A stretch of 64,000 nt of DNA from Pseudomonas californiensis (GCF_021147775.1 NZ_JAGTPK010000012.1:1-64000); one strand, 5' to 3'; numbered from the stretch's first letter, positions 33,536-44,097 are shown. Numbers and translations are program-made. Notes: generated by a model not told the origin, from the sequence alone.

Positions 33536-33559
33536 ACCGGGCCTAGTGCCTGGTTTTTT
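33536..33559 (+). terminator. Rho-independent terminator of the alpha operon
   Basis: Seven-bp stem ACCGGGC/GCCTGGT (33536-33542/33548-33554, one G-T pair) with loop CTAGT and a run of six Ts (33554-33559). Confidence 0.85.
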
Positions 33560-33685
33560 GTTCATGGAAATTGATGAATGCTATCGACTTACGACAATTA
33601 ATAAATTTCCTTGTTTTTCGCTCATGCACGATACTTCGCCTCAAGCCGATTAGCCGGCTCCAAGAGAGCCTGAGGAAAAAATTGC

Positions 33686-35131
33686 ATGAGCCAGAAGACG
33701 CTTACGACCGCCAGTGGTGCGCCAGTCGCCGACAACCAGAACTCTCGTTCGGCGGGCCCCCGTGGTCCTTTGCTGTTGGATGACTTTCATCTTATCGAGA
33801 AGCTCGCCCACTTCAATCGCGAGAACATTCCTGAACGTCGCGTTCATGCGAAGGGTTCGGGTGCTCACGGTACGTTTACCGTTACCCGCGACATCACCCC
33901 CTACACCAGCGCCAACCTGTTCAATACCGTTGGCAAGCAGACTCCAATCTTCCTGCGTTTCTCCACCGTGGGTGGTGAGCGTGGATCGGCTGATACCGAG
34001 CGTGACCCACGTGGTTTTGCGGTAAAGTTCTATACCGAAGAAGGCAATTGGGACATTGTTGGCAACAACACGCCTGTGTTCTTCATTCGCGACCCCTTGA
34101 AGTTCCCGGACTTCATTCACACCCAGAAGCGCCTGCCTCAGACAAATCTTAAAAGCCCGCAGATGATGTGGGATTTCTGGTCGCACTCGCCTGAGGCGTT
34201 GCATCAGGTCACTATTCTGTTCTCGGATCGCGGTATTCCTGATGGCTACCGTCATATGCACGGCTTCGGCAGTCATACCTACAGCCTGATCAATGCTGCC
34301 GGTGAGCGGTACTGGGTGAAGTGGCACTACAAGAGCAAGCAAGGCATCAAGAATCTGACGCCCGCTGATGCTGCACGTATCGCGGGTACTGATCCGGATT
34401 ACGCCCAGCGCGATCTGTTCTCCGCCATTGAACAGGGTGATTTCCCTAAATGGCAGGTGTGCATTCAGCTGATGACCGAAGCTCAGGCGGCGAGTCATCA
34501 CGAGAATCCGTTCGATGTGACCAAGACCTGGTCGCAGAAAGAGTACCCGCTGATTGAAGTCGGCGAGTTGGAGTTGAATCGCAACCCTCTGAACTACTTT
34601 GCCGAAGTCGAGCAAGCGGCTTTCGGCCCGAGCAACATGGTCCCAGGTGTTGGTCTTTCCCCGGACCGTATGCTGCAGGGCCGCGTGTTTGCGTACGCTG
34701 ATGCCCATCGCTACCGCGTAGGTACCAACCATCAGCAACTGCCTATCAACGCTCCGAAGAACCCGGTCTACAGCTACCAGAGAGATGGTTCGATGGCTTT
34801 TGGTACCAACGGCGGCGCGGCGCCTAACTACGAGCCAAACAGCTACACCGACGCGCCGAAACAGGATTCGCGTTATGCAGAACCTGCGTTGTCGCTGAGT
34901 GGCACGGCTGATCGTCACGATCACCGCGAAGACACTGATTACTACAGTCAGGCGGGAAAGCTATTCAATTTGATGGATGCCGATCAGAAGGCGTTACTGA
35001 TCAACAACATTGCGGGTGCTATGGGGGGCGTATCCAGCGACATCGTCCAGCGTCAACTCCAGCACTTCTACAAAGCTGATCCAGCTTATGGTGAGGGTAT
35101 TGCGAATGCGTTGGGCGTAAAGCTTGGCTGA
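33686..35131 (+). CDS. katA: Monofunctional haem catalase, small-subunit KatA type
   Basis: It dismutates hydrogen peroxide to water and oxygen. The 481-residue product is a clade-III-like small-subunit catalase. Visible features are the active-site His54 in [14 protein letters not shown], the catalytic Asn127 in [12 protein letters not shown], and the proximal haem-ligand motif [12 protein letters not shown] near residue 335. No signal peptide is seen, so it should be cytoplasmic. The ATG at 33686 follows TGAGGAAAA. It lies just after the ribosomal block and before a ferritin-like gene, as katA does in P. aeruginosa, linking peroxide removal to iron storage. It is separately transcribed: terminators lie on both sides. 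Confidence 0.93.
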   Translation: MSQKTLTTASGAPVADNQNSRSAGPRGPLLLDDFHLIEKLAHFNRENIPERRVHAKGSGAHGTFTVTRDITPYTSANLFNTVGKQTPIFLRFSTVGGERGSADTERDPRGFAVKFYTEEGNWDIVGNNTPVFFIRDPLKFPDFIHTQKRLPQTNLKSPQMMWDFWSHSPEALHQVTILFSDRGIPDGYRHMHGFGSHTYSLINAAGERYWVKWHYKSKQGIKNLTPADAARIAGTDPDYAQRDLFSAIEQGDFPKWQVCIQLMTEAQAASHHENPFDVTKTWSQKEYPLIEVGELELNRNPLNYFAEVEQAAFGPSNMVPGVGLSPDRMLQGRVFAYADAHRYRVGTNHQQLPINAPKNPVYSYQRDGSMAFGTNGGAAPNYEPNSYTDAPKQDSRYAEPALSLSGTADRHDHREDTDYYSQAGKLFNLMDADQKALLINNIAGAMGGVSSDIVQRQLQHFYKADPAYGEGIANALGVKLG

Positions 35132-35148
35132 GTCGAAGTGAGAAACAG

Positions 35149-35173
35149 AACCGCCCTCATTTGGGCGGTTTTT
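35149..35173 (+). terminator. Rho-independent terminator after katA
   Basis: Eight-bp stem AACCGCCC/GGGCGGTT (35149-35156/35163-35170) followed by TTT. Confidence 0.85.
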
Positions 35174-35286
35174 CGCTTCTGAACGGCGTAATATCGACGC
35201 TTTTTGTCTGTTTATTGCGTTTTTCTCAGTGACCTCAGGCAGCGCTTGGTTCAAACTGTTGCCTTTGAAGCAGGAGATCTGGTGCG

Positions 35287-35751
35287 ATGCAAGGCCACCC
35301 GGACGTAATCGATTATCTCAACACATTGCTCACCGGCGAACTGGCGGCTCGTGACCAATATTTCATCCATTCACGCATGTACGAAGATTGGGGTTTCGCC
35401 AAGCTTTACGAGCGCATCAATCACGAAATGGAAGAAGAGGCGCAACACGCTGATGCGTTGATGCGTCGGATCCTGATGCTTGAAGGTACGCCACGCATGC
35501 GTCCAGATGATCTGGACATCGGTACGACGGTACCTGAGATGCTTGCCAGCGATCTGCGCCTTGAGTACAAGGTCAGGGCCGCGCTGTGCAAGGGCATTGC
35601 GCTCTGCGAGCTTCACAAGGACTACATCAGTCGGGACATTCTGCGTATTCAGTTGGCTGACACAGAAGAAGATCACACTTACTGGCTGGAACAGCAGATG
35701 GGGCTGATCAAGTCCATCGGACTGCAGAATTACCTGCAATCGCAGTTCTGA
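35287..35751 (+). CDS. ftnA: Bacterial ferritin of the bacterioferritin family lacking the haem-ligand Met (FtnA/BfrA type)
   Basis: A 154-residue four-helix ferritin that oxidises Fe(II) and stores it as Fe(III) mineral. Alignment by eye with E. coli Bfr puts ferroxidase ligands at E18, E51, H54, E93, E127 and H130, all present. The haem-ligating Met52 of true bacterioferritins is Ala52 here; the nearest Met is at 48. That makes it more like the P. aeruginosa protein first named BfrA and later described as the ferritin FtnA. CAGGAG lies ten bases before the ATG. It neighbours katA, a common peroxide/iron pairing, and ends at a shared terminator facing uvrA. Confidence 0.88.
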   Translation: MQGHPDVIDYLNTLLTGELAARDQYFIHSRMYEDWGFAKLYERINHEMEEEAQHADALMRRILMLEGTPRMRPDDLDIGTTVPEMLASDLRLEYKVRAALCKGIALCELHKDYISRDILRIQLADTEEDHTYWLEQQMGLIKSIGLQNYLQSQF

Positions 35752-35765
35752 CTTCACAACCGCAT

Positions 35766-35802
35766 AAAAAAGCTCCTGCACGCAAGTGACAGGAGCTTTT
35801 TT
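35766..35802. terminator. Bidirectional terminator between the ferritin gene and uvrA
   Basis: AAAAAAGCTCCTG pairs with CAGGAGCTTTTTT (35766-35778/35790-35802). A/T tracts on both sides let it serve the plus-strand ferritin gene and the minus-strand uvrA. Confidence 0.9.
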
Positions 35803-35852
35803 GTATCCCGGGTCTGAGCGAAGTCAGACCCGGTTATTCACACTACGACACC

Positions 35853-38687
35853 TTAAGCCCTGTCACGTATCAACAGCGGTTTGAGGTAGTGCCCGGTATA
35901 CGATTGCTCCATCTCGGCCACTTGCTCCGGTGTGCCGGTTGCAATGATCTGACCGCCTCTGGAACCGCCTTCCGGCCCAAGGTCGACCAACCAGTCCGCT
36001 GTTTTGATAACGTCCAGGTTGTGCTCGATCACTACGACCGTATTGCCGTGATCGCGCAGGCGATGCAGCACATCGAGCAGTTGCTGAATGTCGGCAAAGT
36101 GCAGGCCGGTAGTAGGCTCGTCCAGAATGTAGAGCGTCTTGCCGGTATCGCGCTTGGACAGCTCACGCGACAGCTTGACCCTCTGCGCTTCGCCGCCTGA
36201 AAGCGTCGTCGCCGACTGACCCAGTTTGATGTAGGACAGCCCCACATCCATCAGCGTCTGAAGTTTGCGGGCCAGCGCGGGGACCGCGTCGAAAAACTCA
36301 CGCGCTTCCTCGATGGTCATTTCCAGCACTTCGTGGATGTTCTTGCCTTTGTACTTGATTTCAAGCGTTTCACGGTTGTAACGCTTGCTCTTGCACACAT
36401 CGCACGGCACATAGATGTCCGGCAGAAAGTGCATCTCTACCTTGATCAGGCCATCGCCCTGGCAAGCTTCGCAGCGGCCGCCCTTGACGTTGAAGGAGAA
36501 ACGCCCTGGTCCATAGCCACGCGAGCGCGACTCTGGCACGCCAGCAAAGAGTTCGCGGATCGGTGTGAACAACCCGGTATACGTCGCCGGGTTGGAGCGC
36601 GGGGTACGGCCGATCGGGCTTTGGTCGATGTCTACGACCTTGTCCAGGTGCTGCAGACCATTGATGCTGTCGTGCGTCGCAGCTTCGAGCGTCGTTGCGC
36701 CATTCAGGGCCGTGGCGCTGAGCGGGAACAGCGTGTTGTTGATCAGCGTCGATTTGCCCGAGCCGGAAACCCCCGTCACGCAGGTCAGCAAGCCAATCGG
36801 GATTTCCAGATTCACGTTCTGCAAGTTGTTGCCGCGTGCGCCTTTGAGGGTCAGCGACAGCTTCTTGTTGCGAGGCGTGCGTTTGGCAGGGACCTGGATT
36901 TTCACGCGGCCCGACAGGTATTTGCCCGTCAGCGAGTCAGGGTGCGACATCACTTCATCGGGCGTGCCCTCGGCAACGATATGCCCGCCATGCACGCCAG
37001 CCCCAGGGCCGATGTCCACAACGTAGTCGGCCAAACGGATGGCATCTTCGTCATGCTCGACCACGATCACCGTATTACCGATGTCGCGCAGATGCTTGAG
37101 CGTGCCCAGCAACCGGTCGTTGTCGCGTTGGTGCAGGCCAATGGACGGTTCGTCGAGGATGTACATGACCCCGACCAGCCCTGCGCCAATCTGGCTGGCA
37201 AGCCGAATACGTTGGGCTTCGCCGCCCGATAGCGTGTCGGCGCTACGGTCGAGTGTCAGGTAGTCCAGGCCGACGTTGACCAGGAACTGCAGGCGCTCAC
37301 GGATTTCCTTGAGAATCTTGTCGGCAATTTCACCGCGTCGCCCTGTAAGCTTCAAACCATCGAAATAGCTGGTGGCGTCGCCAATCGGAAGATTGGTTAC
37401 CGCAGGCAGCGTCTTCTCACCCACCCACACATGGCGCGCTTCACGGCGCAGACGTGTGCCACGGCAATCAGGGCAGGGCTGGGTACCCAGGAACTTGGCC
37501 AGTTCTTCGCGCACAGTGGCTGATTCGGTTTCGCGGTAACGGCGTTCTAGATTGGGCACGATGCCCTCGAACGGGTGTGCGCGTTTGACGATGTCACCGC
37601 GATCATTCAGGTAACGGAAGTCGACATTCTGCGAGCCGCTGCCGTTGAGCAGAATTTTTTGCTGGTCGGCGGGCAGCTCCTTGAACGGTACTTCAAGGCT
37701 GAAGCCGTAATGCTTGGACAACGAACCGAGCATCTGGAAGTAGTAAACGTTTCGTCTGTCCCAGCCGCGTATTGCACCTTCGGCCAGTGTCAGCTCAGCG
37801 TTCACCAGTCGCTTGATGTCGAAAAACTGTTTTACGCCCAGGCCGTCACAGGTCGGACATGCGCCAGCCGGGTTGTTGAACGAGAAAAGCTTGGGCTCGA
37901 GCTCGCTGATCGCATGACCGCAGATCGGGCAGGCGAAGCGTGCGGAGAAGATGACTTCCTCGCCTGGTTCGTCATCCATCGGCGCCACCAGGGCGATACC
38001 GTCCGCCAGTTTCAAGGCGGTTTCGAACGATTCGGCCAGACGCTGTTGCAGATCGGCACGTACCTTGAAGCGGTCGACGACCACGTCAATGGAATGCTTT
38101 TTCTGTTTATCCAGCTTTGGCAGCTCATCCAGCTCACATAACCTGCCGTTGACGCGGGCACGCACGAACCCTTGCGCGCGCAGCTCTTCGAAGACAGAAA
38201 GGTGTTCGCCCTTGCGCTCACGAATGACCGGCGCAAGCAGCATCAGCTTGCTGCCCTCAGGTTGAGTCAGCACCAGATCGACCATCTGGCTGACCGTCTG
38301 GGCTTCGAGTGGGATATCGTGATCAGGGCAACGAGGCTGACCGACTCGTGCGTACAACAGACGCAGATAGTCGTAGATCTCGGTGATCGTCCCGACCGTC
38401 GAGCGCGGGTTGTGAGACGTGGATTTCTGCTCGATGGAAATCGCCGGCGACAAACCTTCGATCGTATCGACGTCCGGCTTTTCCATCATCGACAAAAACT
38501 GCCGTGCATAGGCCGACAGCGACTCGACATAGCGCCGCTGCCCTTCGGCGTACAGCGTGTCAAAGGCCAGCGATGATTTGCCAGAACCGGACAGCCCGGT
38601 AATGACGATCAGCTTGTCGCGTGGCAGGGTGAGGTCAATATTTTTCAGGTTGTGGGTTCGAGCCCCACGAATCAGGATCTTGTCCAA
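35853..38687 (-). CDS. uvrA: Excinuclease ABC subunit A
   Basis: UvrA is the damage-recognition ATPase of nucleotide excision repair and loads UvrB. The 944-residue protein has two ABC modules: Walker [10 protein letters not shown] and GVSGSGKST, and signatures [10 protein letters not shown] and [12 protein letters not shown]. It also has zinc modules CPICGHAI...CPTCDGLG and CEACQGDG...CDVCKSKRY. The frame is open to 38807, but homology begins [19 protein letters not shown], so a TTG start at 38687 is chosen. It is convergent with the ferritin gene and divergent from the MFS gene. Its upstream region carries a TATACT -10 and a weak LexA-like site. Confidence 0.96.
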   Translation of the reverse strand: MDKILIRGARTHNLKNIDLTLPRDKLIVITGLSGSGKSSLAFDTLYAEGQRRYVESLSAYARQFLSMMEKPDVDTIEGLSPAISIEQKSTSHNPRSTVGTITEIYDYLRLLYARVGQPRCPDHDIPLEAQTVSQMVDLVLTQPEGSKLMLLAPVIRERKGEHLSVFEELRAQGFVRARVNGRLCELDELPKLDKQKKHSIDVVVDRFKVRADLQQRLAESFETALKLADGIALVAPMDDEPGEEVIFSARFACPICGHAISELEPKLFSFNNPAGACPTCDGLGVKQFFDIKRLVNAELTLAEGAIRGWDRRNVYYFQMLGSLSKHYGFSLEVPFKELPADQQKILLNGSGSQNVDFRYLNDRGDIVKRAHPFEGIVPNLERRYRETESATVREELAKFLGTQPCPDCRGTRLRREARHVWVGEKTLPAVTNLPIGDATSYFDGLKLTGRRGEIADKILKEIRERLQFLVNVGLDYLTLDRSADTLSGGEAQRIRLASQIGAGLVGVMYILDEPSIGLHQRDNDRLLGTLKHLRDIGNTVIVVEHDEDAIRLADYVVDIGPGAGVHGGHIVAEGTPDEVMSHPDSLTGKYLSGRVKIQVPAKRTPRNKKLSLTLKGARGNNLQNVNLEIPIGLLTCVTGVSGSGKSTLINNTLFPLSATALNGATTLEAATHDSINGLQHLDKVVDIDQSPIGRTPRSNPATYTGLFTPIRELFAGVPESRSRGYGPGRFSFNVKGGRCEACQGDGLIKVEMHFLPDIYVPCDVCKSKRYNRETLEIKYKGKNIHEVLEMTIEEAREFFDAVPALARKLQTLMDVGLSYIKLGQSATTLSGGEAQRVKLSRELSKRDTGKTLYILDEPTTGLHFADIQQLLDVLHRLRDHGNTVVVIEHNLDVIKTADWLVDLGPEGGSRGGQIIATGTPEQVAEMEQSYTGHYLKPLLIRDRA

Positions 38688-38720
38688 AATGGCCTCGCAC
38701 GGCGGGCGTCGAAAACGTAG

Positions 38721-38753
38721 CAGTATACGGGTAAATACTGGATGGATACACAC
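38721..38753 (-). promoter_or_regulatory. Predicted uvrA promoter region with a weak LexA-like element
   Basis: On the minus strand TATACT (38722-38727) is a five-of-six -10 match. Upstream of it lies GTGT-N8-CCAG (38738-38753), which matches six of the eight fixed bases of the LexA box CTGT-N8-ACAG when read on either strand. A separate 20-base dyad CAGTAT-N8-ATACTG (38721-38740) overlaps the -10. SOS control is an inference only. Confidence 0.35.
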
Positions 38754-38876
38754 TATCCCATCCGCTTTGCCGCTGCTGATGAAGACTCTGTCATCTAGAC
38801 GCGTCAAAGCGTCGCGATATACCCCGTCAATCGATGGGACTGGTAGAATCGCCGCCGGTTCACACGAGGTTTATCC

Positions 38877-40271
38877 ATGCACGATCTCCACAGCGAACGA
38901 ATGAGCCGCGGCGAGACCCGCGCTGCAGGCGGTCTGGCGCTTGTGTTCGCGTTCCGCATGCTCGGCATGTTCATGGTGCTGCCGGTATTGGCAACCTATG
39001 GCATGGACCTGGCGGGCGCGAGTCCTGCACTGATTGGTCTGGCCATCGGCGCCTATGGCTTGACTCAGGCCGTTCTGCAGATTCCCTTCGGTATTATTTC
39101 CGACCGGATCGGCCGACGACCGGTTATCTATCTCGGCCTGATAGTTTTCGCCATTGGCAGCGTCGTGGCAGCAAGCGCCGATTCAATCTGGGGCATCATC
39201 GCGGGTCGCATTCTGCAGGGCGCCGGCGCTATTTCCGCAGCAGTCATGGCATTGCTCTCCGACCTGACCCGTGAGCAGCATCGCACCAAGGCGATGGCCA
39301 TGATCGGCATGACCATCGGTCTGTCGTTCGCGGTTGCGATGGTCGTGGGCCCATTGTTGACCGGCGCGTTTGGCTTGTCCGGGTTGTTTCTGGCCACTGG
39401 CGGCATGGCGTTGCTGGGTATTCTGATCGTCGCTTTCATCGTACCCAAGGCCAACGGGCCGCTGCTGCATCGTGAGTCCGGTGTCGCCAGGCAAGCACTG
39501 GGCGCGACATTGCGTCATCCCGACCTGTTGCGTCTGGATTTGGGTATCTTCGTGTTGCACGCGATGCTCATGTCCAGTTTCGTGGCGTTACCGTTGGCAC
39601 TGGTGGAAAAAGCCGGTTTGCCCAAGGAACAGCACTGGTGGGTCTACCTGACGGCTTTGCTGGTTTCGTTCTTCGCCATGATTCCTTTCATCATTTACGG
39701 TGAGAAGAAACGTCAGATGAAGCGCGTCCTGCTCGGGGCCGTATTCCTATTGATGCTGTCTGAGCTATTCTTCTGGAAGTTCGGTGACACGTTACGGGCA
39801 CTGGTAATCGGTACAGTGGTATTCTTCACCGCGTTCAATCTGCTGGAAGCGTCTTTGCCGTCGCTGATCAGCAAGGTATCGCCGGCTGGCGGAAAAGGGA
39901 CGGCGATGGGGGTTTATTCCACCAGCCAGTTCCTTGGTTCGGCGGCAGGTGGGATACTGGGCGGCTGGTTGTTCCAGCATGGTGGGCTCGATGTGGTGTT
40001 CCTGGGTGGTGCAGCCATGGCCGCCGTCTGGCTTGCTTTTGCAATGACCATGCGTGAACCGCCTTACGTGACCAGCCTACGTCTGCCGTTGGCGCCAGAG
40101 GCGCAGCGTGATGCAGGCCTGGCAGAGCGTTTAATGTCCGTAGCAGGCGTAACGGATGCAGTGGTGGTTGCCGAAGAGGCAGCTATCTATATCAAACTCG
40201 ATACAAAATTATTGGATCGTGCCTCTCTCGAACAGCTGGTCAACCCGGCATCAGAAGCGCGCGAAACCTAG
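38877..40271 (+). CDS. MFS transporter with C-terminal cytoplasmic domain, YajR-like
   Basis: A 464-residue major facilitator protein with about 12 predicted helices. The drug:proton antiporter motif A is present after helix 2 ([13 protein letters not shown]). After the last helix (~395) comes a soluble tail of ~65 residues ([28 protein letters not shown]) with the beta-alpha-beta pattern of the YAM/ferredoxin-like domain of E. coli YajR. The substrate is unknown; efflux of a small molecule is inferred. It is divergent from uvrA and nine bases ahead of ssb, the same uvrA-MFS-ssb order as in P. aeruginosa. Confidence 0.85.
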   Translation: MHDLHSERMSRGETRAAGGLALVFAFRMLGMFMVLPVLATYGMDLAGASPALIGLAIGAYGLTQAVLQIPFGIISDRIGRRPVIYLGLIVFAIGSVVAASADSIWGIIAGRILQGAGAISAAVMALLSDLTREQHRTKAMAMIGMTIGLSFAVAMVVGPLLTGAFGLSGLFLATGGMALLGILIVAFIVPKANGPLLHRESGVARQALGATLRHPDLLRLDLGIFVLHAMLMSSFVALPLALVEKAGLPKEQHWWVYLTALLVSFFAMIPFIIYGEKKRQMKRVLLGAVFLLMLSELFFWKFGDTLRALVIGTVVFFTAFNLLEASLPSLISKVSPAGGKGTAMGVYSTSQFLGSAAGGILGGWLFQHGGLDVVFLGGAAMAAVWLAFAMTMREPPYVTSLRLPLAPEAQRDAGLAERLMSVAGVTDAVVVAEEAAIYIKLDTKLLDRASLEQLVNPASEARET

Positions 40272-40280
40272 GAGAACGTT

Positions 40281-40835
40281 ATGGCCCGTGGGGTTAACAA
40301 AGTCATATTGGTCGGTACATGCGGCCAGGATCCCGAAGTTCGCTACTTGCCTAACGGTAACGCCGTGACCAACCTGAGTCTGGCCACCAGCGAACAATGG
40401 ACTGACAAGCAGAGCGGTCAGAAAGTCGAAAAGACCGAATGGCACCGTGTTTCGATGTTCGGCAAGGTTGCTGAAATTGCTGGCGAGTACCTGCGCAAGG
40501 GTTCGCAGGTCTACATCGAAGGCAAGCTGCAGACACGCGAGTGGGAAAAAGACGGCATCAAGCGTTACACCACCGAAATCGTCGTCGACATGCAAGGCAC
40601 CATGCAATTGCTGGGTGGCCGTCCACAGGGCGACGCTCAACAAGGTCAGGGTGGCGGCAACTACAATCAGTCAGCTCCTCGTCCTCAGCAGTCGCGCCCG
40701 CAGCAGTCGGCACCGCCACAGCAGTCCTACAATCAGCAACCGCCACAACAACGCGAATCCCGCCCTGCGCCGCAGCAGCAAGCGCCGCAGCCAGCTGCTG
40801 ATTTCGACAGCTTTGATGACGATATTCCGTTCTAG
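40281..40835 (+). CDS. ssb: Single-stranded DNA-binding protein
   Basis: SSB coats single-stranded DNA and recruits replication and repair partners. The 184-residue protein has the OB-fold domain (~1-110, [40 protein letters not shown]). A Gln/Pro-rich flexible linker (~118-170) follows, then the acidic protein-binding tip [11 protein letters not shown]. It follows the MFS gene by nine bases (TAGGAG as ribosome-binding site), may share its transcript, and ends at a strong terminator. Confidence 0.97.
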   Translation: MARGVNKVILVGTCGQDPEVRYLPNGNAVTNLSLATSEQWTDKQSGQKVEKTEWHRVSMFGKVAEIAGEYLRKGSQVYIEGKLQTREWEKDGIKRYTTEIVVDMQGTMQLLGGRPQGDAQQGQGGGNYNQSAPRPQQSRPQQSAPPQQSYNQQPPQQRESRPAPQQQAPQPAADFDSFDDDIPF

Positions 40836-40873
40836 CGGTCACCTTAGACTTTTTTGTAAAGTTTTGTCTGGAG

Positions 40874-40900
40874 CCCCCGCACTGCGGGGGTTTTGCTTTT
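40874..40900 (+). terminator. Rho-independent terminator after ssb
   Basis: Stem CCCCCGC/GCGGGGG (40874-40880/40884-40890), loop ACT, tail TTTTGCTTTT. Confidence 0.9.
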
Positions 40901-40965
40901 ATAGCGAACTGCGATCGCGCCTCAGATACCACTTACACAGCGGGCCGCTTGTAAGTCATGCGTAT

Positions 40966-42756
40966 TCAATGTGAATGCCGCGGTGTGCCGCTGCGGGCGA
41001 TCACCCGCATGTGCAGGGTGGCGGGTTCCAGGCAGCCGCCTGTGGACAACTGGCCTACCAGTTGGCGGTAGAGTTCCTGCCAGGGCGTTTGTGACGGTGG
41101 GATCGAGGGCGTCCAGGCTTCGCGGCGCCGGACGAGTTCGTCTTCGTCGACCAACAGGTTGACCGAGCGGGCGTTGAGGTCAACGCGCAGTCTGTCGTTG
41201 GTGCGCAGCAGGGCAAGGCCGCCGCCGATGGCCGCTTCTGGGGACATGTTTAGGATTGACGGGCTGGCGGACGTGCCGCTTTGACGGCCATCGCCGAGGC
41301 AGGGCAGGGAGTCGATGCCGCTTTTGATGAGCGCGGCGGGCGGGTCCATGTTGACCACTTCAGCGCTGCCGGGATAACCGACGGTGCCTGCGCCGCGAAT
41401 GACCAGGATGCAGCGCTCGTCGACGTCCAGCGCCGGGTCGTCGATTCGGGCGTGATAGTCCTCCGGCCCTTCGAACACGATAGCGCGGGCCTCGAAGCTG
41501 TTCTCGGCGCCGGGCTCGGACAGGTACGTCTTGCGGAAGGCTTCGCCGACGACCGACATCTTCATGATCGCGCTGTCGAAGAAATTGCCGCTGAGCACGA
41601 TGAATCCGGCACTGTGTTTGAGGGGCGCGTCGTAAGGCAGAATCACCTCTGTATTGCTGGTGACTGCTGTGCGCACGATGTCGCCGATGGTTTTGCCGCT
41701 GACCGTGGCGCATTGTTCATGCAAGCGCCCGGCTTTTTGCAACTCATGCATCACCGCAGGTACGCCGCCTGCACGGTGGAAGCCTTCGCCGAGGTATTTG
41801 CCTGCGGGCATGCAGTTCACCAGCAGAGGGACGTCGACACCGATGCGCTGCCAGTCATCGAGGCTCAGCTCCACGCCCATGTGCCGCGCAATCGCGATCA
41901 GGTGTGGCGGGCAATTGCTCGAAGCGCCCAGTGCCGAGGCGACGGCAATCGCATTCTCGAAAGCCTCGCGTGTCATGATCTGTGACGGCCGCACATCCTG
42001 CATGACCAGTTCACAGATGCGCTTGCCTGTTGCATAGGCCATTTGCCCGCGCTCGCGATACGGTGCAGGGATGCTGGCGCAACCGGGTAACGACATGCCA
42101 AGCGCTTCGGCCAGCGCGTTCATCGACAGGGCGGTGCCCATGGTGTTGCAGTGGCCCACCGATGGCGACGCGGCGGTGGTCATGTCCATGAAACCTTCAT
42201 AGTCGATTTCTTCCGCTGCCAGCAACTTGCGTGCATGCCACAGTACCGTGCCCGAGCCGATCAGGTCGCCCTTGTAATGGCCGTCGAGCATCGGTCCGCC
42301 CGACAGCACGATTGCGGGCAGGTCGGTGGTCGCAGCGGCCATCAGGCAGGCAGGCGTAGTTTTGTCGCAGCCGGTAGTGAGCACTACGCCATCCAGCGGG
42401 TAGCCGTGCAGAATCTCCACCAGCCCCAGGTAGGCCAGGTTACGGTCCAGCGCGGCGGTCGGGCGGCGGCTTTGCTCGGCAATCGGGTGTACCGGGAACT
42501 CCATCGGAATCCCGCCTGCGTCACGAATGCCCGCCTTTACCCGCTGGGCCAGTTCGATGTGATGGCGGTTGCAGGGCGTGAGGTCGCTGCCGGTCTGGGC
42601 GATACCGATGATCGGGCGACCGGACTGCAGCTCGCTGCGCGTCAGGCCGTAATTCATGTAGCGCTCGACGTACAGCGCAGTAAGGTCGGCATGTTCCGGA
42701 TCGTCGAACCATTGCTGGCTGCGCAGTGGGCGTTTCGGGGGCAGGCTCATGGGCAT
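40966..42756 (-). CDS. IlvD/EDD-family sugar-acid dehydratase (xylonate/arabinonate dehydratase type)
   Basis: The 596-residue protein belongs to the IlvD/EDD Fe-S dehydratases, which convert a sugar acid into a 2-keto-3-deoxy acid. Cys62, Cys130 (TTGCDKTTP) and Cys203 (VGHCNTMG) match the three [2Fe-2S] ligands of pentonate dehydratases. The length is close to the ~595-residue XylD-type enzymes and differs from IlvD and 6-phosphogluconate dehydratase. ATG codons at 42756 and 42750 are both possible starts. It is 45 bases downstream of a XylX-like gene on the same strand, an arrangement that recalls the Caulobacter xylose (Weimberg) operon. The exact substrate cannot be read from sequence; D-xylonate, L-arabinonate, D-arabinonate and L-fuconate are all possible. 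Confidence 0.85.
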   Translation of the reverse strand: MPMSLPPKRPLRSQQWFDDPEHADLTALYVERYMNYGLTRSELQSGRPIIGIAQTGSDLTPCNRHHIELAQRVKAGIRDAGGIPMEFPVHPIAEQSRRPTAALDRNLAYLGLVEILHGYPLDGVVLTTGCDKTTPACLMAAATTDLPAIVLSGGPMLDGHYKGDLIGSGTVLWHARKLLAAEEIDYEGFMDMTTAASPSVGHCNTMGTALSMNALAEALGMSLPGCASIPAPYRERGQMAYATGKRICELVMQDVRPSQIMTREAFENAIAVASALGASSNCPPHLIAIARHMGVELSLDDWQRIGVDVPLLVNCMPAGKYLGEGFHRAGGVPAVMHELQKAGRLHEQCATVSGKTIGDIVRTAVTSNTEVILPYDAPLKHSAGFIVLSGNFFDSAIMKMSVVGEAFRKTYLSEPGAENSFEARAIVFEGPEDYHARIDDPALDVDERCILVIRGAGTVGYPGSAEVVNMDPPAALIKSGIDSLPCLGDGRQSGTSASPSILNMSPEAAIGGGLALLRTNDRLRVDLNARSVNLLVDEDELVRRREAWTPSIPPSQTPWQELYRQLVGQLSTGGCLEPATLHMRVIARSGTPRHSH

Positions 42757-42801
42757 GTTCTCTTGTTATGGGCTGATATCGGAGTGGTGCGCGAGAATGG
42801 T

Positions 42802-43983
42802 TCAGCGATTCAACAATCCTCGCGCCGCCAGATTATGGAACAGCGCGCCGAGGCCGAACGTCCAGGGCGTGGCCGCGTCACTGTAGGTGACCTGATTGTG
42901 CAGGCTGCCCAGCAACGGGCTGCTGATGCTCACGCGGTCGCCTTGTTTGTGGGTGAATCCGGCGCCGGGATGATCACGGTCCTGGGTGGGCGCGAACAGC
43001 GTTCCGAGGAACAGCACCAGCCCGTCGGGGTATTGGTGATTGGCGTTCAGCGTCTGCGCGACAATGTCCAGTGGATCGCGACTGATCTGATCCATCGAAC
43101 TGGCACCGTGCAGCACATAGCCGTCATCGCCTTGTACCTCTAGATCGATAACGCTGCGACGCACATCGTCCAGGCTGAAATGCTCGTCAAAAAGACGAAT
43201 GAACGGACCGATTGCACATGACGCGTTGTTGTCCTTGGCCTTGCCCAGTAACAAAGCACTGCGGCCCTCGAAATCGCGCAGGTTGACGTCATTGCCCAGC
43301 GCCGCGCCATGAACCTGACCACGGCTGTTGACCGCCAGCACGACCTCGGGCTCCGGGTTGTTCCATAGCGAACCGGGGTGAATACCGATCTGGCTGGCGC
43401 TACCCACTGCCGACAGCACCGGAGCCTTGGTGAAAATCTCGGCGTCCGGGCCGATGCCGACTTCCAGATATTGTGACCACATGCCTTTTGCGATCAGCAC
43501 GGCTTTCAGGCGCCTGGCTTGTTCGGAGCCTGGCTTGACGGCGCGCAGGTTGTCGCCGATGACCTCACGCACCAGCGTTCTCACGCCCTCGGCCAGCGCC
43601 GCGTCCCCTCCGGCTTTTTCCTCGATCACGCGTTCGATCATGCTGGCAGCGAAGGTCACGCCTGCGGCCTTGATGACGTGCAAGTCCAGCGGCGCAAGCA
43701 GATAAGGTTTGGCCGGGTCGGCGTGTGACCCGGTGTTGGCCAGCAAGGCATCGATGCTGGTGACGAATTTGCCCGGCGCCTGCCGCACGGCCTCTAGAGG
43801 TGAGTCCCGCTCCAGCAGTTCGCTGACGGTGGCAAAGTGCGCGGACAGGTCGAACACCCCGTCAGCCCGCAGCACAATGGGCGAGGGGCCAGCCAGTGTG
43901 CCGGGGATCCAGGCGCGCCCGATCAGCGTGGCAGGTGAGCCATCCTTGGGCAGGGTATTTTCGGGCGTTAGGCTTATCGGCAT
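42802..43983 (-). CDS. FAH-family 2-keto-3-deoxy-pentonate dehydratase-like protein (XylX type)
   Basis: A 393-residue fumarylacetoacetase-superfamily protein. The metal site typical of the fold is visible around NPEPEVVLAVNSRG and LGNDVNLRDFEGR. Long FAH proteins of ~385-390 residues beside an IlvD/EDD dehydratase are typically 2-keto-3-deoxy-xylonate (or -arabinonate) dehydratases, giving 2-oxoglutarate semialdehyde. The frame extends to 44055, but the ATG at 43983 has AGGA upstream and fits the family start (MPISLTPENTLPKDG). No 2-oxoglutarate-semialdehyde dehydrogenase is in the window, so that step must be supplied from elsewhere. A predicted LysR operator lies 78 bases upstream. Confidence 0.75.
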   Translation of the reverse strand: MPISLTPENTLPKDGSPATLIGRAWIPGTLAGPSPIVLRADGVFDLSAHFATVSELLERDSPLEAVRQAPGKFVTSIDALLANTGSHADPAKPYLLAPLDLHVIKAAGVTFAASMIERVIEEKAGGDAALAEGVRTLVREVIGDNLRAVKPGSEQARRLKAVLIAKGMWSQYLEVGIGPDAEIFTKAPVLSAVGSASQIGIHPGSLWNNPEPEVVLAVNSRGQVHGAALGNDVNLRDFEGRSALLLGKAKDNNASCAIGPFIRLFDEHFSLDDVRRSVIDLEVQGDDGYVLHGASSMDQISRDPLDIVAQTLNANHQYPDGLVLFLGTLFAPTQDRDHPGAGFTHKQGDRVSISSPLLGSLHNQVTYSDAATPWTFGLGALFHNLAARGLLNR

Positions 43984-44060
43984 GACACGCATCCTGATCC
44001 ATAAAACCTGCACGCTAGGTCGCCGGGTGGATAAACTCCAATGGCAAATTTTCACTTATC

Positions 44061-44077
44061 GATAACCTGACGTTATT
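44061..44077. promoter_or_regulatory. Predicted LysR operator O1 between the xylX-like gene and the LysR gene
   Basis: GATAAC-CTGAC-GTTATT: a 6-5-6 dyad containing the LysR-type T-N11-A core (T44063, A44075). The same dyad with GTTATC recurs at 45064-45080 ahead of the transporter gene. It overlaps the divergent promoter region, suiting regulation of both the dehydratase unit and the regulator itself. Confidence 0.65.
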
Positions 44078-44097
44078 ACCATGCCGAGGTGAGCCCT

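Noticed and set aside
36333-37232. 299-codon plus-strand frame opposite uvrA
   Set aside because: It runs antisense to the conserved ABC modules of UvrA and is not supported by any motif or ribosome-binding site.
41281-43143. Plus-strand open frames over the dehydratase and XylX-like genes
   Set aside because: They are antisense to well-supported coding sequence with conserved cysteines and family motifs, and show no known domain.
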